Source of the DNA: Aliivibrio salmonicida LFI1238
GTDB lineage: Bacteria > Pseudomonadota > Gammaproteobacteria > Enterobacterales > Vibrionaceae
Direction of reading: 5' to 3'
DNA: 64,000 nt
Assembly: GCF_000196495.1 (NCBI RefSeq)
Contig: NC_011312.1
Span: 2,356,001 to 2,420,000, forward strand
Under the pieces are notes generated by a model. The model ran no database searches. It worked only from the letters and a program-made list of their open reading frames with translations, and was not told where the DNA came from. Positions 35,897-44,551 of the stretch are shown piece after piece; position 1 is the first letter of the stretch; each line of letters starts with the position of its first letter. A program made the position numbers and the translations under genes.

Positions 35897-37957
35897 TTAC
35901 ATTACACGCATACCAGGTTGAGCACCTTCGTGTGGTTCAAGGATCCAAAGATCTTTACCACCAGGGCCAGCAGCCAGAATCATGCCTTCAGACATACCAA
36001 ACTTCATTTTACGAGGTTTTAGGTTAGCAACCATCACAGTATGCTTACCAACTAATTCTTCAGGTGTGTATGCAGATTTAATCCCTGAAAATACTTGACG
36101 AGTTTCACCGCCAATGTCTAGCTGAAATTTAAGTAGTTTGTTTGCCTTTGGAATTTCTTCACAAGAGATAATACGAGCAATACGCATATCAACCGCTTCG
36201 AATGCATCGAATTCAATCTCATCCGCGATTGGTTCTTTGTCTAGTTCTGTTTGGTTTGCTTTTTCTTTTTCCGCTTCTGCTTTCTCTTTTGCAGCCATTT
36301 CAATTGCAGCATCTTCTTTTGATTCTTCAACCATTGCTTCTACTTTCTTAGGATCAATACGGTTGAACAGTGCTTTAAACTTCGTGATTTCATGAGAAGT
36401 TAGAGGTTGTGCAATACATTCCCACGTTAACGTTTCGTTTAAGAAGGCTTCAGTTCGTGCTGCAAGTTCAGGCATTACTGGTTTTAGGTAAGCCATTAGC
36501 ACACGGAACAAGTTAATACCCACAGAAGCAACTTCTTGTAGCTCTTGTTCTTTGCCTTCTTCTTTCGCAAGAACCCAAGGTGCTTTTTCGTCAATGTATT
36601 GGTTTGCTTTATCAGCAAGCGCGGTAATTTCACGAATAGCACGACTAAATTCACGAGTTTCATATAGCTCAGCAATACGATCTGAAGCAGCAACGAATTC
36701 GTTGTAGAGCTCAGGAGCCACAAAATTATCAGACAGTTTGCCGTCAAAACGTTTAGTAATGAAACCAGCATTACGAGATGCTAAGTTAACAATCTTGTTT
36801 ACGACATCTGAGTTTACACGTTGAGTGAAATCTTCAAGGTTTAAATCAATATCATCAATACGGCTATTTAGTTTAGCGGCGTAGTAGTAACGTAGGCATT
36901 CTGGGTCTAGGTGATTTAAGTAAGTGCCAGCTTTAATGAATGTGCCTTTCGACTTAGACATTTTTGCGCCATTTACCGTTACGTAACCATGAACAAATAC
37001 ATTGTTTGGTTTACGGAAGCCAGCACCATCAAGCATTGCAGGCCAAAATAGGCTATGGAAATAAACAATATCTTTACCGATAAAGTGGTAAAGCTCTGTT
37101 GTGCTGTTTAGTTTCCAATACTCATCAAAGTCTAAATCATCACGTTTATCACATAGATTTTTAAATGAACCCATGTAACCAATCGGTGCATCTAACCAAA
37201 CATAGAAGAATTTATTGGTTTCGCCTGGGATTTCAAAGCCAAAATAAGGTGCATCACGTGAGATGTCCCATTGTTGTAGGCCAGATTCAAACCATTCTTG
37301 CATTTTGTTTGCTGTTTCAGTTTGAAGAGAGCCAGAACGAGTCCACTCTTTTAACATACTTTCAAACTGAGGTAAGTCAAAGAAGAAATGTTCAGAATCT
37401 TTCATTACTGGAGTCGCACCAGAAACGGCTGATTTAGGGTTGATAAGATCCGTTGGGCTGTAGGTTTCGCCACAGTTATCACAGTTATCCCCGTATTGTT
37501 CTTCAGATTTACATTTTGGACACGTACCTTTTACGAAACGGTCAGGTAAGAACATTTCTTTTTCTGGATCAAATAACTGAGAAATTGTACGGCTAGTAAT
37601 AAAGCCATTTTTTTTCAATTCTAGGTAGATACTAGACGCTAATTCACGGTTTTCATCACTGTGTGTGCTGTGATAGTTATCAAAGCTAATGTCGAAGCCT
37701 GCGAAATCTTTTTGATGTTCTTCGCTAACTGCTGCAATCATTTCTTCTGGAGTGATACCCATCTGTTGAGCTTTAAGCATGATTGGAGTGCCGTGAGCGT
37801 CATCTGCACAAATAAAGTTAATGTCGTTGCCACGTAAGCGTTGGTAACGAACCCAGATATCCGCTTGGATATGCTCAAGCATGTGGCCTAAGTGGATTGA
37901 ACCGTTTGCATACGGTAGGGCACATGTAACCAGAATTTTTCTCGGATCGGTAGCCAT
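35897..37957 (-). CDS. metG: Methionyl-tRNA synthetase
   Basis: 686 residues. Class I synthetase with ALPYANGSIHLGHMLEH (HIGH signature), zinc knuckle CPKC...CDNC (~145-165), and KMSKSKGT (~330). An Ala/Glu/Lys-rich linker (~545-580) leads to a C-terminal EMAP-type tRNA-binding and dimerisation domain (~585-686). It is divergent from apbC/mrp, as in E. coli. Confidence 0.98.
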   Translation of the reverse strand: MATDPRKILVTCALPYANGSIHLGHMLEHIQADIWVRYQRLRGNDINFICADDAHGTPIMLKAQQMGITPEEMIAAVSEEHQKDFAGFDISFDNYHSTHSDENRELASSIYLELKKNGFITSRTISQLFDPEKEMFLPDRFVKGTCPKCKSEEQYGDNCDNCGETYSPTDLINPKSAVSGATPVMKDSEHFFFDLPQFESMLKEWTRSGSLQTETANKMQEWFESGLQQWDISRDAPYFGFEIPGETNKFFYVWLDAPIGYMGSFKNLCDKRDDLDFDEYWKLNSTTELYHFIGKDIVYFHSLFWPAMLDGAGFRKPNNVFVHGYVTVNGAKMSKSKGTFIKAGTYLNHLDPECLRYYYAAKLNSRIDDIDLNLEDFTQRVNSDVVNKIVNLASRNAGFITKRFDGKLSDNFVAPELYNEFVAASDRIAELYETREFSRAIREITALADKANQYIDEKAPWVLAKEEGKEQELQEVASVGINLFRVLMAYLKPVMPELAARTEAFLNETLTWECIAQPLTSHEITKFKALFNRIDPKKVEAMVEESKEDAAIEMAAKEKAEAEKEKANQTELDKEPIADEIEFDAFEAVDMRIARIISCEEIPKANKLLKFQLDIGGETRQVFSGIKSAYTPEELVGKHTVMVANLKPRKMKFGMSEGMILAAGPGGKDLWILEPHEGAQPGMRVM

Positions 37958-38089
37958 ATCTTCTCTTTCGCTTTATGTGATGGGTAAAAATTTTAAGAGA
38001 TAAATAGTACCTGATGCGAGCCAGAATGCATAGAGGATCAAGGGTTCAATTAATGATAGGATGAGGAAAATAACTTAAGGAGTAGCAAG

Positions 38090-39157
38090 ATGGCATTTAC
38101 AACGATGGCTGAGATTAAGAATTGGTTAAATGAATTTACGCATCCACAACTTTGTGAAGGTTGGGCTGAGATCCCTAATATGGTCTCTATTGCTGCTACG
38201 GGTATGATCACCGTAACACTTCCTTTTGTTTCTTCTTCAATTTCGACGGATTTGTCTTCTTGGGTTGAGGAGCAAAAAAATCGATTAAATATACTGTCGT
38301 TAACTCTAACGGTAATTGCAAAACCGGCAACACTAAAAACAGATAAACCAGCCGTTAAAGGCATTAAGAATATCATTGCAGTCAGTTCTGGTAAGGGTGG
38401 CGTTGGTAAGTCTACAACAGCAGTAAATGTTGCTCTTGCACTGCAACACCTTGGTGCACGAGTTGGTATTTTAGATGCGGATATTTATGGACCATCAGTC
38501 CCATTAATGTTGGGTGTTGAAGATAAGAAACCGAATATTGTTGATAATAATCGTATGATGCCAGTAGAAGCGCATGGCCTGTACAGTAACTCCATTGGTT
38601 ATCTTGTCGATAAATCAGAAGCCGCAGTATGGCGAGGGCCAATGGCATCAAAAGCATTGTCTCAATTATTAAATGAAACATTATGGCCAGATCTTGATTA
38701 TTTAATTATAGATATGCCACCAGGTACTGGTGATATTCAATTGACATTATCACAGCAGGTTCCGACTACTGGAGCCATTATAGTGACAACACCGCAAGAT
38801 CTTGCTCTAACTGATGCAATAAAAGGGGTGAATATGTTTACAAAAGTAGATGTTCCCGTTATTGGTGTTGTTGAAAACATGAGCGTTCATGTTTGTTCTA
38901 ATTGTGGTCATAAAGAGGCTATATTTGGTACTGGTGGTGCTGAAGCGATGACGAGGAGTTATTCACTCCCATTATTAGGTAAATTGCCTTTACATATTGA
39001 TATTCGTAGTGAAACAGATTCAGGAACGCCAAGTGTTGCGGCTAATTCAAGTAGTGATCACAGCCAAATGTACATAGCCTTAGCTGAGCAAATTTCGAGT
39101 AGACTTTATTGGCAAGGCGAAGTCGTAGCTGACCAAATAATGTTCAAGTCATTGTAG
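38090..39157 (+). CDS. apbC: Iron-sulfur cluster carrier ATPase ApbC/Mrp
   Basis: 355 residues. N-terminal MIP18-like region (~1-85), then a P-loop NTPase with the deviant Walker A SSGKGGVGKST (~100-110), IIDMPPGTGD and the cluster-bridging CSNC (~269-272). Delivers Fe-S clusters to apoproteins. AAGGAG lies ten bases before the ATG. Confidence 0.96.
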   Translation: MAFTTMAEIKNWLNEFTHPQLCEGWAEIPNMVSIAATGMITVTLPFVSSSISTDLSSWVEEQKNRLNILSLTLTVIAKPATLKTDKPAVKGIKNIIAVSSGKGGVGKSTTAVNVALALQHLGARVGILDADIYGPSVPLMLGVEDKKPNIVDNNRMMPVEAHGLYSNSIGYLVDKSEAAVWRGPMASKALSQLLNETLWPDLDYLIIDMPPGTGDIQLTLSQQVPTTGAIIVTTPQDLALTDAIKGVNMFTKVDVPVIGVVENMSVHVCSNCGHKEAIFGTGGAEAMTRSYSLPLLGKLPLHIDIRSETDSGTPSVAANSSSDHSQMYIALAEQISSRLYWQGEVVADQIMFKSL

Positions 39158-39268
39158 AATATCATTTAAGTTAAATTATGAGTGGAAAGTCTTATTTTTA
39201 GTCCTTATAATTGAGCGGTTTTATTTAATAAATCTTATCGTATCTCGCTACACTTTTAGGTATCTTTT

Positions 39269-39916
39269 ATGTCAGAGAACAGTAATCATCACTGTATTAT
39301 CGTAGGTATTGCAGGGGCATCCGCTTCAGGCAAAAGTCTGATTGCTTCTACTATTTATAATGAACTACGAGCAAAAGTTGGCGACCACCAAATTGGCGTA
39401 ATAACTGAAGACAGTTACTACAAGGACCAAAGCCACCTGACCATGGAAGAAAGAGTCAAAACTAATTATGATCACCCAAATGCATTAGATCATCGATTAT
39501 TGAGTGAACATCTTGAACAATTGATGCGTGGTGAAGCTGTTAACATCCCAACATACAGCTATACAGAGCACACTCGAACATCAGATGTTGAAGTAATGAC
39601 ACCTAAAAAGGTTATTATTCTTGAAGGTATTTTATTACTAACTGATCCTAGATTACGTAATTTGATGCATGCAAGTGTGTTTATGGATACGCCATTAGAT
39701 ATTTGTTTATTACGTCGTGCTAAGCGTGATGTTGAAGAACGTGGTCGTTCAATGGAATCGGTATTTGAACAATACCAGAAGACTGTCCGCCCAATGTTCA
39801 TGCAATTTATTGATCCATCAAAGCAACATGCCGATATTATTGTCCCTCGTGGCGGTAAAAACCGTATCGCTATTGATGTACTAAAAGCGCATATTTCAAG
39901 ATTATTGAAAGCGTAA
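39269..39916 (+). CDS. udk: Uridine kinase
   Basis: 215 residues. Phosphorylates uridine and cytidine in pyrimidine salvage. P-loop GIAGASASGKS, EDSYYKD, YDHPNALDH, and LRRAKRDVEERGRS with IVPRGGKNR. In E. coli dcd follows udk before asmA; here asmA comes next with only 164 bases between. Confidence 0.97.
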   Translation: MSENSNHHCIIVGIAGASASGKSLIASTIYNELRAKVGDHQIGVITEDSYYKDQSHLTMEERVKTNYDHPNALDHRLLSEHLEQLMRGEAVNIPTYSYTEHTRTSDVEVMTPKKVIILEGILLLTDPRLRNLMHASVFMDTPLDICLLRRAKRDVEERGRSMESVFEQYQKTVRPMFMQFIDPSKQHADIIVPRGGKNRIAIDVLKAHISRLLKA

Positions 39917-39937
39917 ATAATAATAGTTATTAGAACT

Positions 39938-39964
39938 GGTCGACATTATGTCGGCCTTTTTTTT
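39938..39964 (+). terminator. udk terminator
   Basis: GGTCGACA-TTA-TGTCGGCC (one G-U), then eight Ts. Confidence 0.85.
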
Positions 39965-40080
39965 GTCTCATGCTCTGTAAATTGTCTATATTTAGGTATA
40001 TAACTATAAATAACTCTATGTTTATTATGTGCTAATAGTGCCATAATTAACATTCACATCACTTTTTTTATACACTCTGG

Positions 40081-42240
40081 ATGGATTTGGCCGTGAAGAA
40101 AATAGTCTTATTAATTAGCATTCCGTTTATTGCAATTGTTATCGCATTATTAGTGCTGGTATTAGTTGTTAACCCTAATCAATTCAAACCATTAATTAAA
40201 GAACAAGTAGAGCAGCAAACTGGTCGTCAACTGACTATGGATGGTGATATCTCTTGGCGTTTCTTCCCTTCTATTGGTTTTTCAATCGGTAATATGGCAT
40301 TAAGCAATCCAACTGGGTTTGCTACGGCTAATTTAGTGAAATTTGATAATGCCAATATAGACATCAATGTGCTTCCATTGTTTGATCACGAGATTAATAT
40401 TGGATTGATTACGTTAGATGGGGCTGCTTTTACACTACATACATTAAAAAGTGGTGTAACAAATCTTGATGGCATCGGTCCTAAGGAAGAGATTTCAGTT
40501 GCTGAAAATAAAACTGAAATAAAGAATGAAGACGTTACGACTAGTGATAATTTAAACGCCGAAGCTGCAACTACAGCGCCTGAAATTAATAGTTGGACCG
40601 TCAGTTTAGAGGGGATTGCATTAACTAATGCGAGTGCGCTTATTCAAGATGACAAAGCGGGCACAAAAACGCAATTGTCTAATATGAATATCAAGCTATC
40701 ACAATTCAGTCCTGGAGAATGGACGCACTTAACGTTTGATTTGAAGGCAGATCTTGGTCAACAGAAAATAGCTCTGAAGGGAGAAACGGACCTTAATATT
40801 GCTAAGACGTTAGATACCGCATCATTAAAAGAAACTGAATTAGTTGTTTCTTATGCGGATAAGACGAATAAGTTTGATGGTATTACATTAAGGATAGATA
40901 AATTTAATTTTGATGAATGGTCAACTCTCGAATTAGTGGCGGCGGGTAAAGCGAATGATATGACTGTAGATTCAAAATCAACGTTTGAATTGAACGTCCC
41001 AAAAGCACTCGATATTATTAAAATACGTAAATTTATAAGTACAAACAATGTAATAGGTGATGCACTTCCAAATAAAGACGTCACTGCCATTATTGGTTTT
41101 AATAGTTCTTTTGATGTCACTAAATCATTATTACAAGTCACTGATTTAACGCTTTCTGCGGTAGATACTCAATTTGATGGAAAGGCGAGTGTTGAGCTTA
41201 AGGGCATTCCTAAAGTGAGGTTTGAGTTACATAGCCCTAGCATAGATGTTGATGCTTTATTAGCGACGTTGCCATCATCAAAGAATACAGTAGTTGATAA
41301 TAAACAAACGAATACGAGTAATGTTAAAAAATCCACACCAGTGAAAGAAATTGAACCAGACTTAAATGCATTAAAAGGATTGGATGTTGCGGGTAAGATT
41401 ACCATTGATCGTTTTAAAGCAAATAATGCAAAAATGCAAAATGTACAATCGCAATTTTCTGTGAATCGTGGAGTATTGAATTTATCTAAATTTCATTCAA
41501 CTCTTTATGATGGCAGCATTGATATGACAGCTAAATTAGATGCTCGTAAGTCAATACCCGTATATAGCATGAAAAACACCATTAAAGGAGTTAAAGTTGC
41601 GCCTTTATTGATAGATGTTATGGGCGAGAGTTTAGTTGAAGGTACTGGTAATATTACGATAAATGTATCTGGAAAAAGTTTAAAACCGACGGCATTAAAG
41701 CAAAATGTTAAAGGTAAAGTAGCTATTAATTTTGCCGATGGTGCCGTGAATGGAATTAACGTTCCCCTTATGATTCGAACCACTTATGCAAAAGTTAAAG
41801 GTGAGAAAATTAAAGGCAGTGATGAAGCTGAAAAAACAGATTTTAGTGCATTAACCGCAAGTTTCTTATTAGAAAACGGAAATGCCACTACAAATAATAT
41901 TCGTATGGTATCTCCATTATTACGTATTCATGGGGAAGGTTCTGCACAGTACGTGAATAAAACGGCGAATATGCTTATTGAAACGTCGATTGTAGGTTCA
42001 TTAAAAGGACAGGGTGGCAAGAGTATCGATGATTTGAAAGACGTTACTATTCCTATTCGTATTACAGGTTCTTGGGCTAACCCTAAATATAAGCTTGAAT
42101 TTGGTGATGTAATGCAACAGAAAGCCAAAAAAGAACTTGATCGCGGTATTGAGAAATTAGAAGCAAAATACGGCGATAAAATTAAAGATGAAAAAGTAAA
42201 AGATGCAGCAAATAAATTGCTAAAAGGATTATTTAACTAG
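40081..42240 (+). CDS. asmA: AsmA family inner-membrane protein
   Basis: 719 residues, longer than E. coli AsmA (617). One N-terminal membrane helix (~6-30), then VNPNQFKPLIKEQVEQQTGR and MDGDISWRFFPSIG, the conserved AsmA N-terminus. An acidic low-complexity insert lies at ~140-170. The long beta-groove-type domain ends in the conserved DGAVNGINVPLMIRTTYA and FLLENGNATTNNIRM region. AsmA-like proteins affect outer-membrane lipid transport. The start could instead be the GTG at 40093 (MKKIVLL), which has GGA 8 bases upstream; the ATG at 40081 has none. Confidence 0.9.
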   Translation: MDLAVKKIVLLISIPFIAIVIALLVLVLVVNPNQFKPLIKEQVEQQTGRQLTMDGDISWRFFPSIGFSIGNMALSNPTGFATANLVKFDNANIDINVLPLFDHEINIGLITLDGAAFTLHTLKSGVTNLDGIGPKEEISVAENKTEIKNEDVTTSDNLNAEAATTAPEINSWTVSLEGIALTNASALIQDDKAGTKTQLSNMNIKLSQFSPGEWTHLTFDLKADLGQQKIALKGETDLNIAKTLDTASLKETELVVSYADKTNKFDGITLRIDKFNFDEWSTLELVAAGKANDMTVDSKSTFELNVPKALDIIKIRKFISTNNVIGDALPNKDVTAIIGFNSSFDVTKSLLQVTDLTLSAVDTQFDGKASVELKGIPKVRFELHSPSIDVDALLATLPSSKNTVVDNKQTNTSNVKKSTPVKEIEPDLNALKGLDVAGKITIDRFKANNAKMQNVQSQFSVNRGVLNLSKFHSTLYDGSIDMTAKLDARKSIPVYSMKNTIKGVKVAPLLIDVMGESLVEGTGNITINVSGKSLKPTALKQNVKGKVAINFADGAVNGINVPLMIRTTYAKVKGEKIKGSDEAEKTDFSALTASFLLENGNATTNNIRMVSPLLRIHGEGSAQYVNKTANMLIETSIVGSLKGQGGKSIDDLKDVTIPIRITGSWANPKYKLEFGDVMQQKAKKELDRGIEKLEAKYGDKIKDEKVKDAANKLLKGLFN

Positions 42241-42255
42241 TTCTCTCTTTTATAT

Positions 42256-42292
42256 AAAAGCCCATATTGATGAAGATTAATATGGGCTTTTT
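42256..42292. terminator. Bidirectional asmA/cobO terminator
   Basis: AAAGCCCATATT and AATATGGGCTTT, 12-bp stem with a 10-base loop, A-run before and Ts after. Confidence 0.9.
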
Positions 42293-42308
42293 AATTGTAA
42301 TATAGTGA

Positions 42309-42911
42309 TTACCAATCAATTCCTTTTAATGCTTTTACGCCTGAATCAAAAGCATGTTTTACACTACGAACTTCAGACACGGTATCAGCCATTTCAATAA
42401 GCTCACGGTGGGCGGCTCGACCTGTTATCACGACCGATTGCATTTTAGGTCTATTTTCTAGTGCTGTTTTCAATTCACCTAATTCAATATAGCCATAAGT
42501 GACCATGTAAGTCATCTCATCCAATAGAATAAGATCTATCGACTCATCAGCTAGGTTCTTCTTACATTCCTGCCATACTCGCTGTGCTGCTTCTGTATCG
42601 GATTTTTTATCTTGAGTATTCCAAGTAAATCCGGTGTTCATTACATGAAAAGGAACACCGTGGGACTCTAAAAGGGTTCGTTCCCCACAATCCCATGTTC
42701 CTTTAATAAATTGAGCTACAACACAATTTAGGCCATGACCAACGGCTCTCGCTATGGTGCCAAAGCCTGATGTGGACTTTCCTTTACCATTACCAGTAAC
42801 AACAATTAATAATCCTTTTTCTGTTTGTGCCTCTTCTACTCGTTTATCAACGTTGTCTTTTATTTTTGATTGGCGTTGCTTATAGCGGTCATCTTTTGAA
42901 GTGTTTGTCAT
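42309..42911 (-). CDS. cobO: Cob(I)alamin adenosyltransferase
   Basis: 200 residues from ATG 42911, with GGAG 6 bases upstream. CobO/BtuR-type corrinoid adenosyltransferase. The P-loop VTGNGKGKSTSGFGT (~36-50) and KGTWDCGERTLLE, LILLDEMTYMVTYGY and VVITGRAAHRELIEMAD are all present. The N-terminal ~20 residues are basic and disordered-looking. No cobalamin riboswitch was recognised upstream. It is divergent from the disrupted HD-GYP gene. Confidence 0.95.
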   Translation of the reverse strand: MTNTSKDDRYKQRQSKIKDNVDKRVEEAQTEKGLLIVVTGNGKGKSTSGFGTIARAVGHGLNCVVAQFIKGTWDCGERTLLESHGVPFHVMNTGFTWNTQDKKSDTEAAQRVWQECKKNLADESIDLILLDEMTYMVTYGYIELGELKTALENRPKMQSVVITGRAAHRELIEMADTVSEVRSVKHAFDSGVKALKGIDW

Positions 42912-43042
42912 GATGTTCTCCATGTTAAATTCTGAATCATAGCAATGAATAAATAAAAGTGGAATCTTACCATTAGGATACAGTATTGAGTTTTATTGTT
43001 GTTAGTGTGATGATTGTGTTAATTATAATTAGAGTGATTGAA

Positions 43043-43144
43043 ATGTATTATCAATTAAATAAAAGAAATATTTCTTATTTGTATAGTTTTGCTGCTGTTG
43101 TTTTTTCTTGCTACGGTATTTTTGTTTGTCCTTTTATTGAATAG
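43043..43144 (+). pseudogene. 5' fragment of the HD-GYP gene, ended by an in-frame TAG
   Basis: ATG at 43043 opens a 33-residue hydrophobic reading frame (MYYQLNKRNISYLYSFAAV...) that stops at TAG 43142-43144. The very same frame continues open right after the TAG (LPRGTIFIEV...) into the HD-GYP protein. A first transmembrane helix would span ~12-31. A single CAG-to-TAG change in a 483-codon gene explains the layout. The stop is certain; the ancestral start is inferred. Confidence 0.68.
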
Positions 43145-43171
43145 TTACCCAGAGGAACCATTTTTATTGAG

Positions 43172-44494
43172 GTGAGTGCCGCCTTTATTTTTATGCTAAT
43201 TAGTCGATTAGTTATTGTTCCACGCTTTTACTGCTTAAGTAAGCAAGTGCCGTTATTAATCGATCTTTCAATTTTTTTATTATTTGGATTTGGTATTTCT
43301 TTATTTATGGGGCAAGCTCATGATTTTCCAATTGAAAGTAATCTCAAGGTTGTTTTTGGTATGGGAATATTAGGTATATTTACTGGCATAATAACGACTC
43401 AAGTAGAGTTAATTGAACGTTATAAAAATATGCCTCAACACTATGTGTTAAATACCGAGTTACATGGAAATAGAAGGTCTATAACACAACAGTTTACCGT
43501 CTTAGTAACGTTACTTGTTGTTGCGCTAACGACAACACTTATTATGGTTGCAGTTAAAGATCTATTTTGGTTGGAAAGTGCAAAAAATCATTATTTAAAT
43601 GGAGAAGGAAAGATAAAAATAATTAAGGAATTTATTTTTGTCAGTTTCATTCTCTTATTGTATACATTTTTAGTGGTTTTTTTATGGGGAAAAAAATTAT
43701 CTTTGATTTTAAATACGAAAGAGAATGCATTAAATAATGTAGCAAAAGGTGTAATTAGTGAGCGTTTACCCGTTTATAGTAATGATGAGTTTGGTGTTTT
43801 AGCTGTGTTGACGAATAAAATGTTATTCAGTTTAGAAGAAAGCCAAACTGAAATTCAACAGACGAGAGATTCTGCTATTGTTGGTTTATCTGCATTAGCA
43901 GAATCAAGAGATAATGAAACGGGGGCTCATATTTTACGAACGCAAGAGTACATTAGAGTACTTGCGTTTGATTTAAGAAATAAGGTTGAGTACTCAGACG
44001 TATTAACGGACAACTACATTAATTTACTTTTTAAATCGGCACCATTGCATGACGTAGGTAAAGTCGGTATCCCGGATGATATTTTACTTAAACCGGGGAA
44101 ATTGACAGAAGAAGAATTTGAGATAATGAAAGGCCATGCGGCCATCGGAGCAAAAGCACTTTCTGTTGCGGAGGCACAAATGCAAGGCGAAAGTTCTTTC
44201 TTACAATTAGCGAAAGAAATTGCATTAACTCATCATGAAAAATGGAATGGCAGTGGTTATCCTCAACAACTTAAAGGTAAAGATATCCCATTATCTGGCC
44301 GATTAATGGCTTTAGCGGATGTTTATGACGCATTGATATCAAAACGGGTATACAAGCCAGGCTTTAGTCATGAAAAAGCCAAAGAAATTATTTTAGAAGG
44401 AAAGGGGAGTCATTTTGATCCCATGATTGTAGATTCATTTTTAAATGTAGAAACGCAATTTCAAAAGATAGCGAAAAAATATCAAGATAATTAG
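43172..44494 (+). CDS. HD-GYP domain protein (c-di-GMP phosphodiesterase type), 5' end interrupted
   Basis: 440 residues from a GTG that has no usable ribosome-binding site; the natural start is probably 43043, cut off by the amber at 43142. Several membrane helices occupy the N-terminal half (~1-70, ~100-125, ~148-170). Then comes a HAMP-like segment (~175-228), and an HD-GYP domain with LHDVGKVGIPDDIL (~291-304), KGHAAIGA, THHEKWNGSGYP (~351-362) and ADVYDALIS. Metal and c-di-GMP binding residues look intact, so loss of function, if any, comes from the 5' end. The next in-frame ATG (43193) also lacks a ribosome-binding site. Confidence 0.8.
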   Translation: MSAAFIFMLISRLVIVPRFYCLSKQVPLLIDLSIFLLFGFGISLFMGQAHDFPIESNLKVVFGMGILGIFTGIITTQVELIERYKNMPQHYVLNTELHGNRRSITQQFTVLVTLLVVALTTTLIMVAVKDLFWLESAKNHYLNGEGKIKIIKEFIFVSFILLLYTFLVVFLWGKKLSLILNTKENALNNVAKGVISERLPVYSNDEFGVLAVLTNKMLFSLEESQTEIQQTRDSAIVGLSALAESRDNETGAHILRTQEYIRVLAFDLRNKVEYSDVLTDNYINLLFKSAPLHDVGKVGIPDDILLKPGKLTEEEFEIMKGHAAIGAKALSVAEAQMQGESSFLQLAKEIALTHHEKWNGSGYPQQLKGKDIPLSGRLMALADVYDALISKRVYKPGFSHEKAKEIILEGKGSHFDPMIVDSFLNVETQFQKIAKKYQDN

Positions 44495-44499
44495 ATAAA

Positions 44500-44534
44500 A
44501 AAATCCCGATAAGCGCAATGCTATCGGGATTTTT
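44500..44534. terminator. Bidirectional terminator, HD-GYP / SulP genes
   Basis: AATCCCGATA and TATCGGGATT, perfect 10-bp stem with a 10-base loop and flanking A/T runs. Confidence 0.9.
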
Positions 44535-44551
44535 CATCAAGGGTTTGTGTA

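Noticed and set aside
42912..43042. Cobalamin riboswitch before cobO
   Set aside because: The gap is short, AT-rich and lacks the conserved B12-box-like sequence.
43142..43144. TAG read as pyrrolysine or suppressed amber
   Set aside because: No evidence for such decoding in this group; a point mutation is far simpler.
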